The notes beneath the pieces are model-generated. The model searched no databases, was not told where the DNA came from, and saw only the letters and a program-made list of their open reading frames with translations. Positions 51,622-63,626 of a stretch of DNA of 64,000 bases are shown one piece after another (the stretch's first letter is position 1; each line of letters begins with the position of its first letter). Source of the DNA: Candidatus Binatia bacterium (lineage in GTDB: Bacteria; Desulfobacterota; Binatia; HRBIN30); assembly GCA_023150935.1 (NCBI GenBank), contig JAKLJW010000014.1:1-64000 (forward strand), written 5' to 3'. Position numbers and translations under genes: made by a program.

Positions 51622-53760
51622 GTGAATCCTCAAGCTGCCGCCGTCCTGATCGCTCTCGCTCTAGTCGCACTCGCGGCCCTGTTCGTCGTCGCAGTCATCA
51701 CGGCCGGCGTTGCCGCGGCGCCGGTAAGCCGGCCGGATTTGCGGCTCGTGGCGGCGTTCAGGCGCGGCGCCGCCGTCGCCGCCGTATCGACGGTGAGCCT
51801 CGGCGTTGCGGTGTTGCTCGGTTGGTTGCTGGGAATCGGCTTCCTCAAGAACCTGGCGCCCGACTGGGTGGCCATGAAGCCCCTGACCGCCATCGCCTTC
51901 GCACTCGGCGGCTTCGCGCTGTTCGTGCTTCGCAGCGATCCTCCGCACTCGAACGTGCGTCGTGGCGCCGGAATGGGTGCTGCGGCGCTTGCCGCGGCGA
52001 TCGGTCTGGGGACGCTTGTCGAGTATGCCACCGGATGGGATTTCGGCATCGAGAACGCCATCTTTCCGGAGGGAGCGGACGCGGTAGTGACGGTGAAGCC
52101 CGGTCGCATGTCGCCGGTAACCGCGGCGAACTTCTTTCTGCTTGGGATTGCCATTCTGGGCAACGACACGCGCTCCGCGCGCGCTCGCATGGGGGTTCAG
52201 TTCCTCGTCTTCGTGGCCCTCCTCGCCGCCCTGCTGGCCACGGCCGGTTATCTGTACGGGGTCGCCGCCCTGTACGAAGTTGCGCCCTATTCGTCGATAG
52301 CGATGCACTCGGCGGTGGGGTTCCTGGTGCTGGGCGTAGGCGTGCTGCTCGCCCGGCCCGATCGCGGATGGATGCGAGCGGTGGTGGACACCGGACCCGG
52401 CGGTCTGCTCCTGCGTCTGGTGGTGCCGTCTACCGTGGCGCTACCGCTCTCTCTCGGATGGCTGCGGCTCCTGGGGCAGCGGGCCGGACTGTATCCAACG
52501 GAGTTCGGGCTGGCGGTGATGGTGGTCGCCAGTACGCTTGGCTTCCTGGCCCTTGGCTCGTGGATCGCGGGTTCGCTGAATCTCGCCGACGCACAACGGG
52601 TGGCGGCGCAGGAACTGAGCGAACGGGAACGGGCGTTCTCGGATTTCGTGATCAACAACCTGCCGGGCATCTTCTACTTGTTCGACGAACGCGGTCGGTT
52701 CCGGCGGTGGAACAAGAACTTCGAAAGGGTCAGCGGCCGCTCCGCGGCGGAGCTGGCCGCGGCCGACCCGCTGGACTTTTTCACCGGGGCCGATCGCGAC
52801 CTGATCCGGGAACACATCCGCAAGACCTTCGTGACCGGTGGCACGGTGGTCGCCGCGGACTTCACCTCGCGCGACGGCACCCGCACGCCATATGTTCTCA
52901 CCGGGGTGCGGATCGAAATCGACGGCATGCCTTTCTTGGCGGGCATCGGACTGGACATCAGCGAGCAACGGCGGGCGGAGAACGAGATACGCCGATTGAA
53001 CGCCGATCTCGAGCGGCGGGTTGCCGAGCGTACCAGGCAGCTTGAGGATACCAACCAGGAACTCGAAGCGTTCTCCTATTCGGTGTCGCACGACCTGCGT
53101 GCTCCCCTGCGGGCGATCGACGGCTGGGCGCACATCCTGGCCGACGAGTATGGCGAGGCCCTGGGCGAGGCCGGGCGTGCGCTGCTGCAACGGCAGCGTG
53201 CCGCCAGTCAGCAGATGGCCCGGCTGATCGATGACTTGCTGCGACTGGCGCGTTTGACCCGGCAGGCCATCCAGTGCCGTGAGGTAGACGTGTCCGAGCT
53301 GGTGCAGCGCGTTTGGCAGGATCTGCACCCGGACCAGCAGGGGCGCGCCGAACTCGTGCTGCACGACCTGCCCCACTGTTACGCCGACCCGTCGCTGCTG
53401 GAGCAGGTCTTCGTCAACCTGCTCGGAAACGCGGTGAAGTTCTCCAGCGGCCGCGCGCGGCCGCGTATCGAGGTCGGTTCGCAGCCGCGCGCCGACCACG
53501 AGGTCGTGTACTACGTCCGCGACAACGGCGCCGGTTTCGACATGCAATTCGCCGACAAGCTCTTCGAGCCTTTCCAGCGTCTGCACAGCGCGCACGAATT
53601 TCCCGGCGTCGGTGTCGGCTTACCGATTGTCCAACGGATCGTTCACCGTCACGGCGGCAGTGTCTGGGCCGAAGGAGCGGTGGACCGGGGGGCGACCTTC
53701 TATTTCAGTCTACCGGTTCGGTCGCCGGAAGCGTATGATGGCGCGGAGGTTGCCAAATGA
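51622..53760 (+). CDS. membrane PAS sensor histidine kinase paired with a Rcp1-like response regulator
   Basis: A 712-residue kinase. About nine hydrophobic segments fill residues 1-325 (ALVALAALFVVAVITAGVAA, AVSTVSLGVAVLLGWLLGIG and so on). A PAS domain (INNLPGIFYLFDERGRFRRW) and a coiled coil (DLERRVAERTRQLEDTNQEL) follow. HisKA ([20 protein letters not shown], His near residue 490) and HATPase ([45 protein letters not shown]) end the protein. The start is GTG at 51622 with no strong ribosome binding site. Its stop overlaps the response-regulator start by 4 bp, so the two form a two-component operon. Confidence 0.9.
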   Translation: MNPQAAAVLIALALVALAALFVVAVITAGVAAAPVSRPDLRLVAAFRRGAAVAAVSTVSLGVAVLLGWLLGIGFLKNLAPDWVAMKPLTAIAFALGGFALFVLRSDPPHSNVRRGAGMGAAALAAAIGLGTLVEYATGWDFGIENAIFPEGADAVVTVKPGRMSPVTAANFFLLGIAILGNDTRSARARMGVQFLVFVALLAALLATAGYLYGVAALYEVAPYSSIAMHSAVGFLVLGVGVLLARPDRGWMRAVVDTGPGGLLLRLVVPSTVALPLSLGWLRLLGQRAGLYPTEFGLAVMVVASTLGFLALGSWIAGSLNLADAQRVAAQELSERERAFSDFVINNLPGIFYLFDERGRFRRWNKNFERVSGRSAAELAAADPLDFFTGADRDLIREHIRKTFVTGGTVVAADFTSRDGTRTPYVLTGVRIEIDGMPFLAGIGLDISEQRRAENEIRRLNADLERRVAERTRQLEDTNQELEAFSYSVSHDLRAPLRAIDGWAHILADEYGEALGEAGRALLQRQRAASQQMARLIDDLLRLARLTRQAIQCREVDVSELVQRVWQDLHPDQQGRAELVLHDLPHCYADPSLLEQVFVNLLGNAVKFSSGRARPRIEVGSQPRADHEVVYYVRDNGAGFDMQFADKLFEPFQRLHSAHEFPGVGVGLPIVQRIVHRHGGSVWAEGAVDRGATFYFSLPVRSPEAYDGAEVAK

Positions 53761-54215
53761 GCGACAAGATCCTGCTGTTGGCGGAAGACAACCCGGACGA
53801 CGCGGATCTGACGATCCGTGCGCTGAAGCGGCACAACATCTTGAACCAGGTGGTGCTGGCACGAGACGGCAGCGAGGCTCTGGACTACCTTTTCGGAACC
53901 GGCGCATACGCGGGGAGGGATACGTCCGTACAACCGGCGCTGGTGCTGTTGGATCTCAACCTGCCCAAGGTGGGAGGGATGGAGGTCTTGCGGCGTCTGC
54001 GGGCCGATCGGCGCACCGCTTTCGTGCCGGTGGTCATCCTCACGTCTTCGAAGGAGGACCAGGACATACTCGATGCGTATCGGAGTCGCGTGAACAGCTA
54101 TATCCGTAAGCCGGTAGACTTTGCGGAGTTTGCCGAAGCCGCGCGGGTTCTCGGGCTGTACTGGCTCCTGCTGAACGAAACCGCAGGATCGGGTGGCGGC
54201 GGAGAATCGATCTGA
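53757..54215 (+). CDS. Rcp1-like single-domain response regulator
   Basis: A 152-residue receiver-only protein of the Rcp1/CheY-like subgroup. The acidic pocket is in LLLAEDNPDDADLTIRAL, the phospho-acceptor Asp is in LVLLDLNLPKVGGMEVLRRL, the Thr in VILTSSKEDQDILDAY and the Lys in NSYIRKPVDFAEF. No output domain is present. It is translationally coupled to the sensor kinase upstream (ATGA overlap), which makes it the cognate partner. The Gly-rich C-terminus is a short tail. Confidence 0.93.
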   Translation: MSDKILLLAEDNPDDADLTIRALKRHNILNQVVLARDGSEALDYLFGTGAYAGRDTSVQPALVLLDLNLPKVGGMEVLRRLRADRRTAFVPVVILTSSKEDQDILDAYRSRVNSYIRKPVDFAEFAEAARVLGLYWLLLNETAGSGGGGESI

Positions 54216-54266
54216 GTGCGGTGTTGCTCGCGCGGTCGACGCGGGCCGTGCCGTCGGGGACCCCGC

Positions 54267-54296
54267 TTGACCCAGCGTTTGCACGGCTCTTATAAA
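54267..54296 (+). promoter_or_regulatory. sigma70-like promoter upstream of the methyltransferase gene
   Basis: TTGACC (54267-54272) and TATAAA (54291-54296) are separated by 18 bp, a good match to the sigma70 consensus and unusually AT-rich for this sequence. Transcription would start about 70 bp before the GTG at 54378. Confidence 0.65.
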
Positions 54297-54377
54297 TCCA
54301 ACGTCGCGATTGCAGAGCGTATCGAACAAGTTCCCGACGCCTCCCCGTGGAGGCGAGGACCGATAGAGACCTTTTGC

Positions 54378-55007
54378 GTGTCCCGTCCCGCCCAGATCAG
54401 TTTCCTGTCGCATGTCGCCGCCGCTTACGATCCGGTAGTAGCCCGGCTGGGTTTCCGCGGGTTGTGGTGGGACATGGCGGACCATGCGGCGCCGGTGCGA
54501 GGGGCTCGTTGTCTCGACGTTTGTACGGGTACCGGCGGCGTGGCGCTTGCTCTGGCGGCGCGCGGCGCGCGGGTGGTGGGGCTCGACCTTGCGCATGGCA
54601 TGTTGCGCCGGGCGGTGCGCAAAGCTCGTGGGCACGGTTTCGACGGCCGGGTGCGGTTCCTGCGGATGGACGCGCGCAGCATCGCCTTTCCGGACAGCTC
54701 GTTCGACCTGGTGACGTGCTGCATGGCGCTGCACGAGATGTCCGAGCCGGAACGTGAGGCGGTGCTGGCGGAGATCGCGCGGGTGGCGCGCGCGCGCGTT
54801 GTGGTCGCGGAGTATCGGGTGCCGCGAGCGGGGCTGGCGTTACGTCTGTTCAGTCTGCGTCACCTCTTCGAGTACATCGAAAGCGACGACTTCCCGGCCT
54901 TCGTGGGGCGCGACATGGGGGATCGGCTGGAGGCGGCGGGCCTGGCGATCGGCGACGTCAGGGATTCAGGTCGATACCGGCTCTGGCGCTGCCGCGTACC
55001 GGCGTGA
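54378..55007 (+). CDS. class I SAM-dependent methyltransferase (UbiE-like)
   Basis: A 209-residue Methyltransf_11-type protein. Motif I is CLDVCTGTGGVALALAARG, followed by the acidic strand end VVGLDLAHGMLRRAV, motif with MDARSIAFPDSSFDLVTCCM, and motif III (LAEIARVARARVVVAEYRVP). The substrate is unknown; a UbiE/COQ5-like or small-molecule methyltransferase is likely. The start is uncertain: GTG at 54378 (VSRPAQISFLSHVAAAYD) gives the best homology fit. A promoter-like TTGACC/TATAAA pair lies 80-110 bp upstream. Confidence 0.82.
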   Translation: MSRPAQISFLSHVAAAYDPVVARLGFRGLWWDMADHAAPVRGARCLDVCTGTGGVALALAARGARVVGLDLAHGMLRRAVRKARGHGFDGRVRFLRMDARSIAFPDSSFDLVTCCMALHEMSEPEREAVLAEIARVARARVVVAEYRVPRAGLALRLFSLRHLFEYIESDDFPAFVGRDMGDRLEAAGLAIGDVRDSGRYRLWRCRVPA

Positions 55008-55179
55008 CCCGGCAGGCCGGCGGGGGGACCTGGCGGTTCTTGACCGGAGAATCCGAGGGGGCGCGGTACACCGGGGGGACGACCGCATCCGGCCGCCCGA
55101 TGGTCGCGGGCGGACCGGGTTGGGCTAAGTTCGGTGCTGTCCAGTCAGACGCGCGGGTGTCTCCCCGGAGCGTCTTCTC

Positions 55180-56976
55180 TTACGTGCGGGCGCCACGAGC
55201 CCCCGGCCCGCCAGCCGGTTGGTCCGTGAGTGCGGCGGGGGCGGATGTTTCGTACCGTTGCTCGACCGCCGCTAGCAGCTCGCGCCGGCCAGCCTCCCTC
55301 TCACGTGAGGATCGGGCGCTGGAGATACGTGCCTCGCTGCGGCGGACAGCTCCCGCCAGCACTCGATCCTGAATTACCTCGGTCACCCAACGCGAGAAAT
55401 CGCCGAAGGCGGCATGGTGTTGCAGGGTTCCGGCGGTCGCGCGCCGCACTTCCCGGTGGAACTCCTCCATGTTGCCCGCCGCGGCGCCCGTCAGCCCCGC
55501 GGGGCCTCGGAAGTAGAAGCGCCCCTCTGCCGGCAATTGCGCACTGGAGTACTTGTGCCAATGGCGCACGTGCGCCACCCATCGCGGCGCGAAGCGTAAT
55601 CGCTCGATCGGAGGCTCGGCACCAACCCGTACGAGGATGGCCTCGCCGAGGCCGACGCCGTGGAGTTCTTTCCCGAGCGACATGGGAGCCAGCCCGGTGG
55701 CAGTCGACAGCGCACCGACGGCAACCGGGTCGATGCCGTCCGGGCCGGCAACCAGGAGAACGTAATCGACGCTACGAGTAACCAGCTCGGCGAGCTCGTC
55801 CGGCCGGTACGTGACCAGGCAGTGCCCCCGCAGCCGTTCGTCGAAGCCCGCCGATTCGCACGCCGCGCCGAGCGCCGTGTGCGCCTCGTCGATGATCAAC
55901 CAGTGCGGCATGCCGCACTGGGCCCGGCGCCTCTCGAGAAAATCGATGGCTCCGAGCGTCCAGGCATACTGCTGCAAAGCGGGGACGAGCGACAAGTCTA
56001 CGACCACGCTGGTGCCGCTCTGTTCGAAAATGCGCGCCAGATCCTCGACTGCCGGAGCGTGGTCGTGCCCCCCAAGCGTCACAACGTTCGGGAGGCGTCC
56101 CAGCGGTGCGTGGTCGCCCTCGGGGTCGATCACGCACACTACGTAGCCGAGCTGCACGAGCTGCTCGGCGATCAATCCCGCGGCGAACGACTTGCCACTA
56201 CCGGACCCCCCGGTCACGACGATGTCTACCGCCGCGCTCGGCAGCCGGACCGGCGCACCTTTGGATGACCGACCGAGGGTGATCTGCCAGCGCCGTCCCG
56301 CGGGCGGCAGAGTCGCCTGCAAGACCCCGTCACGCAGAAACCGCATCACGCCCGCCCCGTTCGGCTCGCTCAACACGAGGTCCGCGCGCGCCTTCACCGT
56401 GTCGACGGCGTTTTCCACTGCCACCCCCAGTTCGCACGCTTCGAGCATGGCGAGGTCGTTCTCGGCATCGCCGATGGCGATAGTGCTGTGCGGGGAGATC
56501 CCGAGCTGCAGGAGCGCATAGCGCAAGCCGGTCGCCTTCGAGACCCCGGCGGGGAGTATCATCAGTTCACCGCGGTTACGCACGAGCTGGCAGTCGGCAC
56601 CATCCTCGCGCAGGGAGCGCAAAATCGCCTCGGCGTGGGTCGCGCCGGCTGCAACGATAACGTCGCCACGGCGCCAGTGGATGCCGAGCCGGTCGAGGGC
56701 CGCGTCCACCTCTGCCGGGACGGGTGACACGAGCGGCATCGCCAGGCTCCCCGTGGCCACGACCGCACCGTTCTCCACCACGAGCAGGTCAAAGTGATCG
56801 GCACAATCGGGGAAGTCTGTGCGCAACTCGGTGAGGATGCGCCCGGTGACGAGAATGCATCGGCAGCCCCCGTGACGGACGGCCTGCAAAGTCTTTAACA
56901 CCTCTTCCGAGGGTCGGCCGCCAGCATTGAGTGTGCCGTCGTAATCGACCGCTACCGCCCGGAAATAGGCCCGCAT
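55180..56976 (-). CDS. HAD-IIB phosphatase / HerA-like P-loop ATPase fusion
   Basis: A 598-residue two-domain protein. Residues 1-230 are a Cof-type HAD hydrolase: AVAVDYDGTLNAGGRPS (nucleophile D11, D13), ILVTGRIL, and the metal site STIAIGDAENDLAML. Residues ~245-440 form a P-loop ATPase with DIVVTGGSGSGKSFAAGLIA (Walker A) and HWLIIDEAHTALGAAC (Walker B), similar to the HerA/DUF87-type ATPase core. The C-terminal ~150 residues contain a conserved-looking FAPRWVAHVRHWHKYSSAQL helix and a basic tail. The substrate of the phosphatase part and the partner of the ATPase part are unknown. The gene lies alone between the methyltransferase and the antiporter. Confidence 0.8.
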   Translation of the reverse strand: MRAYFRAVAVDYDGTLNAGGRPSEEVLKTLQAVRHGGCRCILVTGRILTELRTDFPDCADHFDLLVVENGAVVATGSLAMPLVSPVPAEVDAALDRLGIHWRRGDVIVAAGATHAEAILRSLREDGADCQLVRNRGELMILPAGVSKATGLRYALLQLGISPHSTIAIGDAENDLAMLEACELGVAVENAVDTVKARADLVLSEPNGAGVMRFLRDGVLQATLPPAGRRWQITLGRSSKGAPVRLPSAAVDIVVTGGSGSGKSFAAGLIAEQLVQLGYVVCVIDPEGDHAPLGRLPNVVTLGGHDHAPAVEDLARIFEQSGTSVVVDLSLVPALQQYAWTLGAIDFLERRRAQCGMPHWLIIDEAHTALGAACESAGFDERLRGHCLVTYRPDELAELVTRSVDYVLLVAGPDGIDPVAVGALSTATGLAPMSLGKELHGVGLGEAILVRVGAEPPIERLRFAPRWVAHVRHWHKYSSAQLPAEGRFYFRGPAGLTGAAAGNMEEFHREVRRATAGTLQHHAAFGDFSRWVTEVIQDRVLAGAVRRSEARISSARSSREREAGRRELLAAVEQRYETSAPAALTDQPAGGPGARGART

Positions 56977-57073
56977 CGCTCCGCCTCTGTCGACCCGCCC
57001 GATTCGTACGTGCGGCCCGGGTCCCCGTCAAGGCGCGAAGGCACGTCCTGCCGATCCGGCAGAGGGACCGGCT

Positions 57074-58546
57074 TCACTCCGGCGCGGGTTTTCGCTGCGA
57101 CAGGAGCGCGGTAACGCTTGCGGCCGCCTCCGCGGTGGTCAGTACCAGAACGACATCGCCTTCTTGCAGGACCGTATCCCCGCCGGGGACAATGAAACGT
57201 TCTTGACGGCCAATCAGAGTTACCAGACTGCCGGCAGGGAAGGGCAGGTTGACGAGTCGCTTCCCGGCGGCGGCGGCCTGCGGCGGAACGATGACTTCGA
57301 GCAGGTCAGTGTCCACGCCCTCGATCGGATCGAGGGTGATGGGGTGGGCACGCCGCGGCGGTGCCGGGGCGTGCACCCCCAACAACCTGGCCACCGGAAC
57401 AATCGAGGTGCCCTGCACCAGAACCGAAATCAGGACGGTGAAAAAGACGACATCGAAGATCATTTCCGATCCGGGAATACCCGCAAGCAGCGGAAACGTC
57501 GCCAGAATGATCGGCACCGCTCCGCGCAATCCGACCCATGCCACCATGGCTTTCTCGCGCCGTCGCAGGTGGCTCGGGGCGAGGGTGAGGAAGACCGCCA
57601 GTGGCCGCGCCACCAGCACCAGGAACAGTGCCGTTAACAGCGCCGTGCCTGCAACCGGAAGCAGCCGCGACGGGAACACCAGCAAGCCGAGAGCGAGAAA
57701 CATGACGATCTGCATCAGCCACGCCAATCCGTCATGGAACTGCTCGACGCTCTTCTTGTGGATGAAGCTGGTATTGCCCATGACGATGCCCGCGACGTAC
57801 ACCGACAGGAAGCCGTTGCCGCCGAGGGCCGTGCTGATGCCGTAGGTCAGCAACACGAGAGACAGGGTCAACACCGGATACAAACCCGTGTATTCCAATT
57901 GGATGCGGTTAACGACGCGCATCGTCAGATGGCCCATGCTGAAGCCGATCGCGGCGCCAAGGGCCATCTGTCGCACGAACAGCGGTCCGATATCGAAAAC
58001 CGATGCTGCCGGTTGCACCAGGAGGTGCAACAGCGCCGTGGTGAGGAAGACCGCCATCGGGTCGTTGCTGCCCGACTCGAGTTCGAGCAGGGGTTGCAAG
58101 TTTCCTTTTAGGCTGACGGCGCGAGCCCGGAGGACCGCGAATACGGCGGCCGCGTCGGTCGACGACACGATCGCTCCGAGCAGGAGCCCATCGAGCATCG
58201 AGAAACCGGCGAAGGCCGTCGCGAACGCGCCGAGCGTTACGGCGGTGAGCAGCACTCCCAACGTCGACAGCGCCAATCCGGGCGCGAGGACCGGCCGTAC
58301 GCTCGACCAACTTGTGTCGAGTCCGCCGCTGAACAGGATGACCACGAGCGCGAGTACGCCGAGCAGTTGGGCCACCCACGGATCGTTGAAATAGATACCC
58401 CCCGGCCCGTCGGAACCGGCGGCCATACCGAGGGCCAAGAAGAACAGCAGCGCCGGGATTCCCAGGCGCTCCGATGCCTTGCTGGCCGCAACCGCCAGGA
58501 GCAGCAGCAGCGCCGACCAGATCAGGATGTCGGTGATTTCCGGCAT
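57074..58546 (-). CDS. potassium/proton antiporter, CPA1 family (CvrA/NhaP2-like) with TrkA_C domain
   Basis: A 490-residue cation/proton antiporter with about twelve membrane helices. The core signature is GAIVSSTDAAAVFAVLRARA and LELESGSNDPMAVFLTTALL (the essential Asp pair region). VAWVGLRGAVPIILATFPLL is the C-terminal conserved helix. Residues ~400-480 form a TrkA_C/RCK-C regulatory domain (DLLEVIVPPQAAAAGKRLVN, PGGDTVLQEGDVVLVLTT), as in the NhaP2/CvrA subgroup. The likely function is K+ or Na+ extrusion for pH or osmotic control. There is no close operon partner. Confidence 0.9.
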   Translation of the reverse strand: MPEITDILIWSALLLLLAVAASKASERLGIPALLFFLALGMAAGSDGPGGIYFNDPWVAQLLGVLALVVILFSGGLDTSWSSVRPVLAPGLALSTLGVLLTAVTLGAFATAFAGFSMLDGLLLGAIVSSTDAAAVFAVLRARAVSLKGNLQPLLELESGSNDPMAVFLTTALLHLLVQPAASVFDIGPLFVRQMALGAAIGFSMGHLTMRVVNRIQLEYTGLYPVLTLSLVLLTYGISTALGGNGFLSVYVAGIVMGNTSFIHKKSVEQFHDGLAWLMQIVMFLALGLLVFPSRLLPVAGTALLTALFLVLVARPLAVFLTLAPSHLRRREKAMVAWVGLRGAVPIILATFPLLAGIPGSEMIFDVVFFTVLISVLVQGTSIVPVARLLGVHAPAPPRRAHPITLDPIEGVDTDLLEVIVPPQAAAAGKRLVNLPFPAGSLVTLIGRQERFIVPGGDTVLQEGDVVLVLTTAEAAASVTALLSQRKPAPE

Positions 58547-58785
58547 ATCGGCGGCCGACCGGGGTCTGACCTTTGTAAGTACGCGGGATCTCTACCGTTC
58601 GCCAGAGTCCAACCTTGCGGTTTACGACCCGTCGTTGGTGGAACTCGCGGTGCGGCAAGGACTAACACCTGCGGCCTTCGATCGGCAGCCGATCGAGATA
58701 TCTCCCGGCGTCGCGGTCCGACCTCGCGCCCTGCTCGAGGTCGGGGTTGGCCCACCCAGCGGCGCTCGCCCTCACGGCGGATTCG

Positions 58786-59193
58786 CTAACGTGCGCGGAC
58801 GGCTTCGATGCGGGCTCTGGCCCACTTCACTGCGGCGTCGGCCGCCGCATAGGCTTCGTCGGCGGGGGCGAGATCTCTAGCCTGTGCCTCCGCGGCGCGC
58901 AGTTCCTGCTCGACCGCACCGGCGTTGACGTCCTCGGGAAACGCCGCATCGTCGGCGAGTACCGTCATGACGTTGTCGGTCACTTCCGCGAATCCACCCC
59001 GCACCGCAAGGCGCGACTGGCCGCGATCGGTGCGGTACCCCATCACGCCGATCTCGAGCGAGGTCAGCAGCATCGCGTGATCGGGCAGCACCCCGATCTC
59101 CCCGAGCGAACCCGGCGCCGTGACTTCGCGCACCTCTTCGTCGAGGAGCTGGCGGTTCGGCGTTACCACGCGTAACTGGAACTTGTCGGCCAT
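58786..59193 (-). CDS. atpC: ATP synthase F1 epsilon subunit
   Basis: A 135-residue epsilon subunit. The N-terminal beta-sandwich (KFQLRVVTPNRQLLDEEVRE, GSLGEIGVLPDHAMLLTSLE) and the C-terminal helical part (AEAQARDLAPADEAYAAADA) are both present. It couples gamma rotation and inhibits ATP hydrolysis. It is the last gene of the atp operon and lies 17 bp after atpD. A 239-bp gap follows before the antiporter gene. Confidence 0.95.
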   Translation of the reverse strand: MADKFQLRVVTPNRQLLDEEVREVTAPGSLGEIGVLPDHAMLLTSLEIGVMGYRTDRGQSRLAVRGGFAEVTDNVMTVLADDAAFPEDVNAGAVEQELRAAEAQARDLAPADEAYAAADAAVKWARARIEAVRAR

Positions 59194-59210
59194 CGCCGTA
59201 CTCCCGCGGC

Positions 59211-61521
<2,311 letters not shown>

Positions 61522-61552
61522 GGGGGCGCCTCGGCACCGCGCGGTTGCGCGC

Positions 61553-63061
61553 TCAGGCCTGGAAAGTCTCCTTGAACTCGTTGAGCACGGTGCGGACCCT
61601 TGCCGTGAGGTCGTCGTCGAAGGTCTTCTTCGTGCGGATGGCCTCGAGGATGTCCGGATGGCGGTTCTCGACGAAACTGAAGAGATCGGCCTCGTATTTG
61701 CGGACGGCGTTTTCGGGGAGGTGATCGATATATCCGTTGGTCGCGGCGTAGATGATGAGGATTTGCTTTTCCACCGGCAGGGGTTCGTACTGCCCCTGTT
61801 TGAGGATCTCGACGAGGCGGGCACCGCGGGCAAGCTGGCGCTGAGTGGCGGCGTCGAGGTCGGAACCGAACTGCGCGAAGGCGGCCATTTCGCGGTACTG
61901 GGCCAGTTCGATCCGCAGCGACCCGGCAACTTGCTTCATTGCCTTGACCTGGGCCGAGCCACCGACGCGTGACACCGAGATGCCGACGTTCACTGCGGGC
62001 CGCACACCGGAGTAGAACAGGTCGGTTTCGAGAAAGATCTGGCCGTCGGTGATGGAGATGACGTTAGTCGGAATGTACGCCGAGACGTCGCCGGCCTGGG
62101 TTTCGATGATCGGCAAAGCGGTCAGCGAGCCGCCACCGGCTTCCGGGCTCAACTTCGCGGCGCGCTCGAGCAGTCGCGAGTGCAGGTAGAACACGTCGCC
62201 GGGGTATGCCTCGCGGCCCGGCGGACGACGCAGCAGTAGCGACAGGGCGCGGTAAGCGACGGCCTGCTTGGATAGATCGTCGTAAATCACGAGTGCGTGG
62301 CGGCCACTGTCGCGGAAGTACTCGCCAATGGTGCAGCCGGTGTACGGGGCGATGAACTGCAGCGGGGCGGAGTCGGAGGCGGTTGCCGCGACGACGGTCG
62401 TGTATTTCATCGCGCCGAACCGGGCGAGCTTGTCTACAACCTGGGCGACGGTGGAGCGCTTCTGACCGATGGCGACGTAGATGCAGTGCATATCGCCGTC
62501 GCGCTGATTGATGATCGTGTCGATGGCCACTGCCGTCTTGCCGGTCTGCCGGTCGCCGATGATGAGCTCACGCTGGCCGCGGCCGATGGGAATCATGGCG
62601 TCGATGGCTTTGATGCCCGTCTGCAGGGGTTCTTTCACCGGCTGACGTTTGACGATGCCGGGTGCCTTCAGTTCGATGCGCCGGGTTTCCGTAGCTTCGA
62701 TCGGTCCTTTGCCGTCGATCGGCGTGCCGATGGCATCGACGACGCGGCCGAGCAGCGCCTCCCCGACGGGCACTTCGGCGATGCGGTTGGTACGCCGGAC
62801 CTCATCGCCTTCCTTGATCGCTTCCGATTCGCCGAAGATGGCGGCGCCCACATTGTCTTCTTCGAGATTGAGGACGAGACCGTAGATGTCGTGGGGGAAC
62901 TGGAGCAACTCGCCGGCCGCTGCGTTGTCGAGTCCGTACACGCGGGCGATACCGTCGCCCGTGGACAGAACCCGCCCGGTTTCCCGCACTTCCACTTCGC
63001 GTCCGAACTCGGCTATCTGCCGTTTGATGACGTCGCTGATCTCCGCCGGGCGAATGTCCAT
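61553..63061 (-). CDS. atpA: ATP synthase F1 alpha subunit
   Basis: A 502-residue alpha subunit with the P-loop [20 protein letters not shown], the Arg finger region ([20 protein letters not shown]) and [20 protein letters not shown]. It forms the noncatalytic nucleotide sites and part of the stator contact. ATG 63061 lies 19 bp after atpH. The family length is normal. Confidence 0.98.
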   Translation of the reverse strand: MDIRPAEISDVIKRQIAEFGREVEVRETGRVLSTGDGIARVYGLDNAAAGELLQFPHDIYGLVLNLEEDNVGAAIFGESEAIKEGDEVRRTNRIAEVPVGEALLGRVVDAIGTPIDGKGPIEATETRRIELKAPGIVKRQPVKEPLQTGIKAIDAMIPIGRGQRELIIGDRQTGKTAVAIDTIINQRDGDMHCIYVAIGQKRSTVAQVVDKLARFGAMKYTTVVAATASDSAPLQFIAPYTGCTIGEYFRDSGRHALVIYDDLSKQAVAYRALSLLLRRPPGREAYPGDVFYLHSRLLERAAKLSPEAGGGSLTALPIIETQAGDVSAYIPTNVISITDGQIFLETDLFYSGVRPAVNVGISVSRVGGSAQVKAMKQVAGSLRIELAQYREMAAFAQFGSDLDAATQRQLARGARLVEILKQGQYEPLPVEKQILIIYAATNGYIDHLPENAVRKYEADLFSFVENRHPDILEAIRTKKTFDDDLTARVRTVLNEFKETFQA

Positions 63062-63080
63062 GTCCTATCGATCCTCCTGA

Positions 63081-63626
63081 CTACAACGATGATGTGCCGA
63101 CGAGCTCGTGGGCGAGCCGGTCGAGTTGAGTGCGGACGCTGCCGTCGAACACCTTGTTGCCCACTTCGACCTGGATACCGCCCAGCAGCTCCGGGTCGAC
63201 CACGACGGTGGGAATCACGGTCTTGCCGGTGCGTATCGCGAAGGCCGCGACGATGGCGTCATGCTGCGGCGGTTCGAGCGGGCGGGCGCTGCGGAGGGTG
63301 ATGCGCACCCGGCCAAGTTCGATATCGAGCAGCGCCTGGTACGCATCGCGGATACCGGCGAGTTCGCCAAGGCGATGGTGTTGCGCGAGCAGCCGGACGA
63401 GATTGGCGACCGATGTGTTCAGCGCGAGTTCGCGAACCAGTGCGTCGGCAAGTTTGGCGCGGTTATCGAGGGACAGGGTCGGGCTCTTGAGCACTGCGAG
63501 AACCGCGGGGTCGCCGGCGAGTGTCCCCAGGCGGCCGAGTTCGTCGGCCACCGGTTGGAGCTGTTTCCCTTCCTGCGCCAGGGCGAAGATCGCCCGCGCG
63601 TAACGGCGGGCCACGCGCGACGTCAT
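63081..63626 (-). CDS. atpH: ATP synthase F1 delta subunit
   Basis: A 181-residue delta/OSCP subunit. The N-terminal helical bundle (VARRYARAIFALAQEGKQLQ) and the C-terminal domain (VDPELLGGIQVEVGNKVFDG, SVRTQLDRLAHELVG) are both recognisable. It links the stator stalk to the top of F1. The ATG at 63626 overlaps the atpF stop by 4 bp. Readings further upstream are not native. Confidence 0.95.
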   Translation of the reverse strand: MTSRVARRYARAIFALAQEGKQLQPVADELGRLGTLAGDPAVLAVLKSPTLSLDNRAKLADALVRELALNTSVANLVRLLAQHHRLGELAGIRDAYQALLDIELGRVRITLRSARPLEPPQHDAIVAAFAIRTGKTVIPTVVVDPELLGGIQVEVGNKVFDGSVRTQLDRLAHELVGTSSL

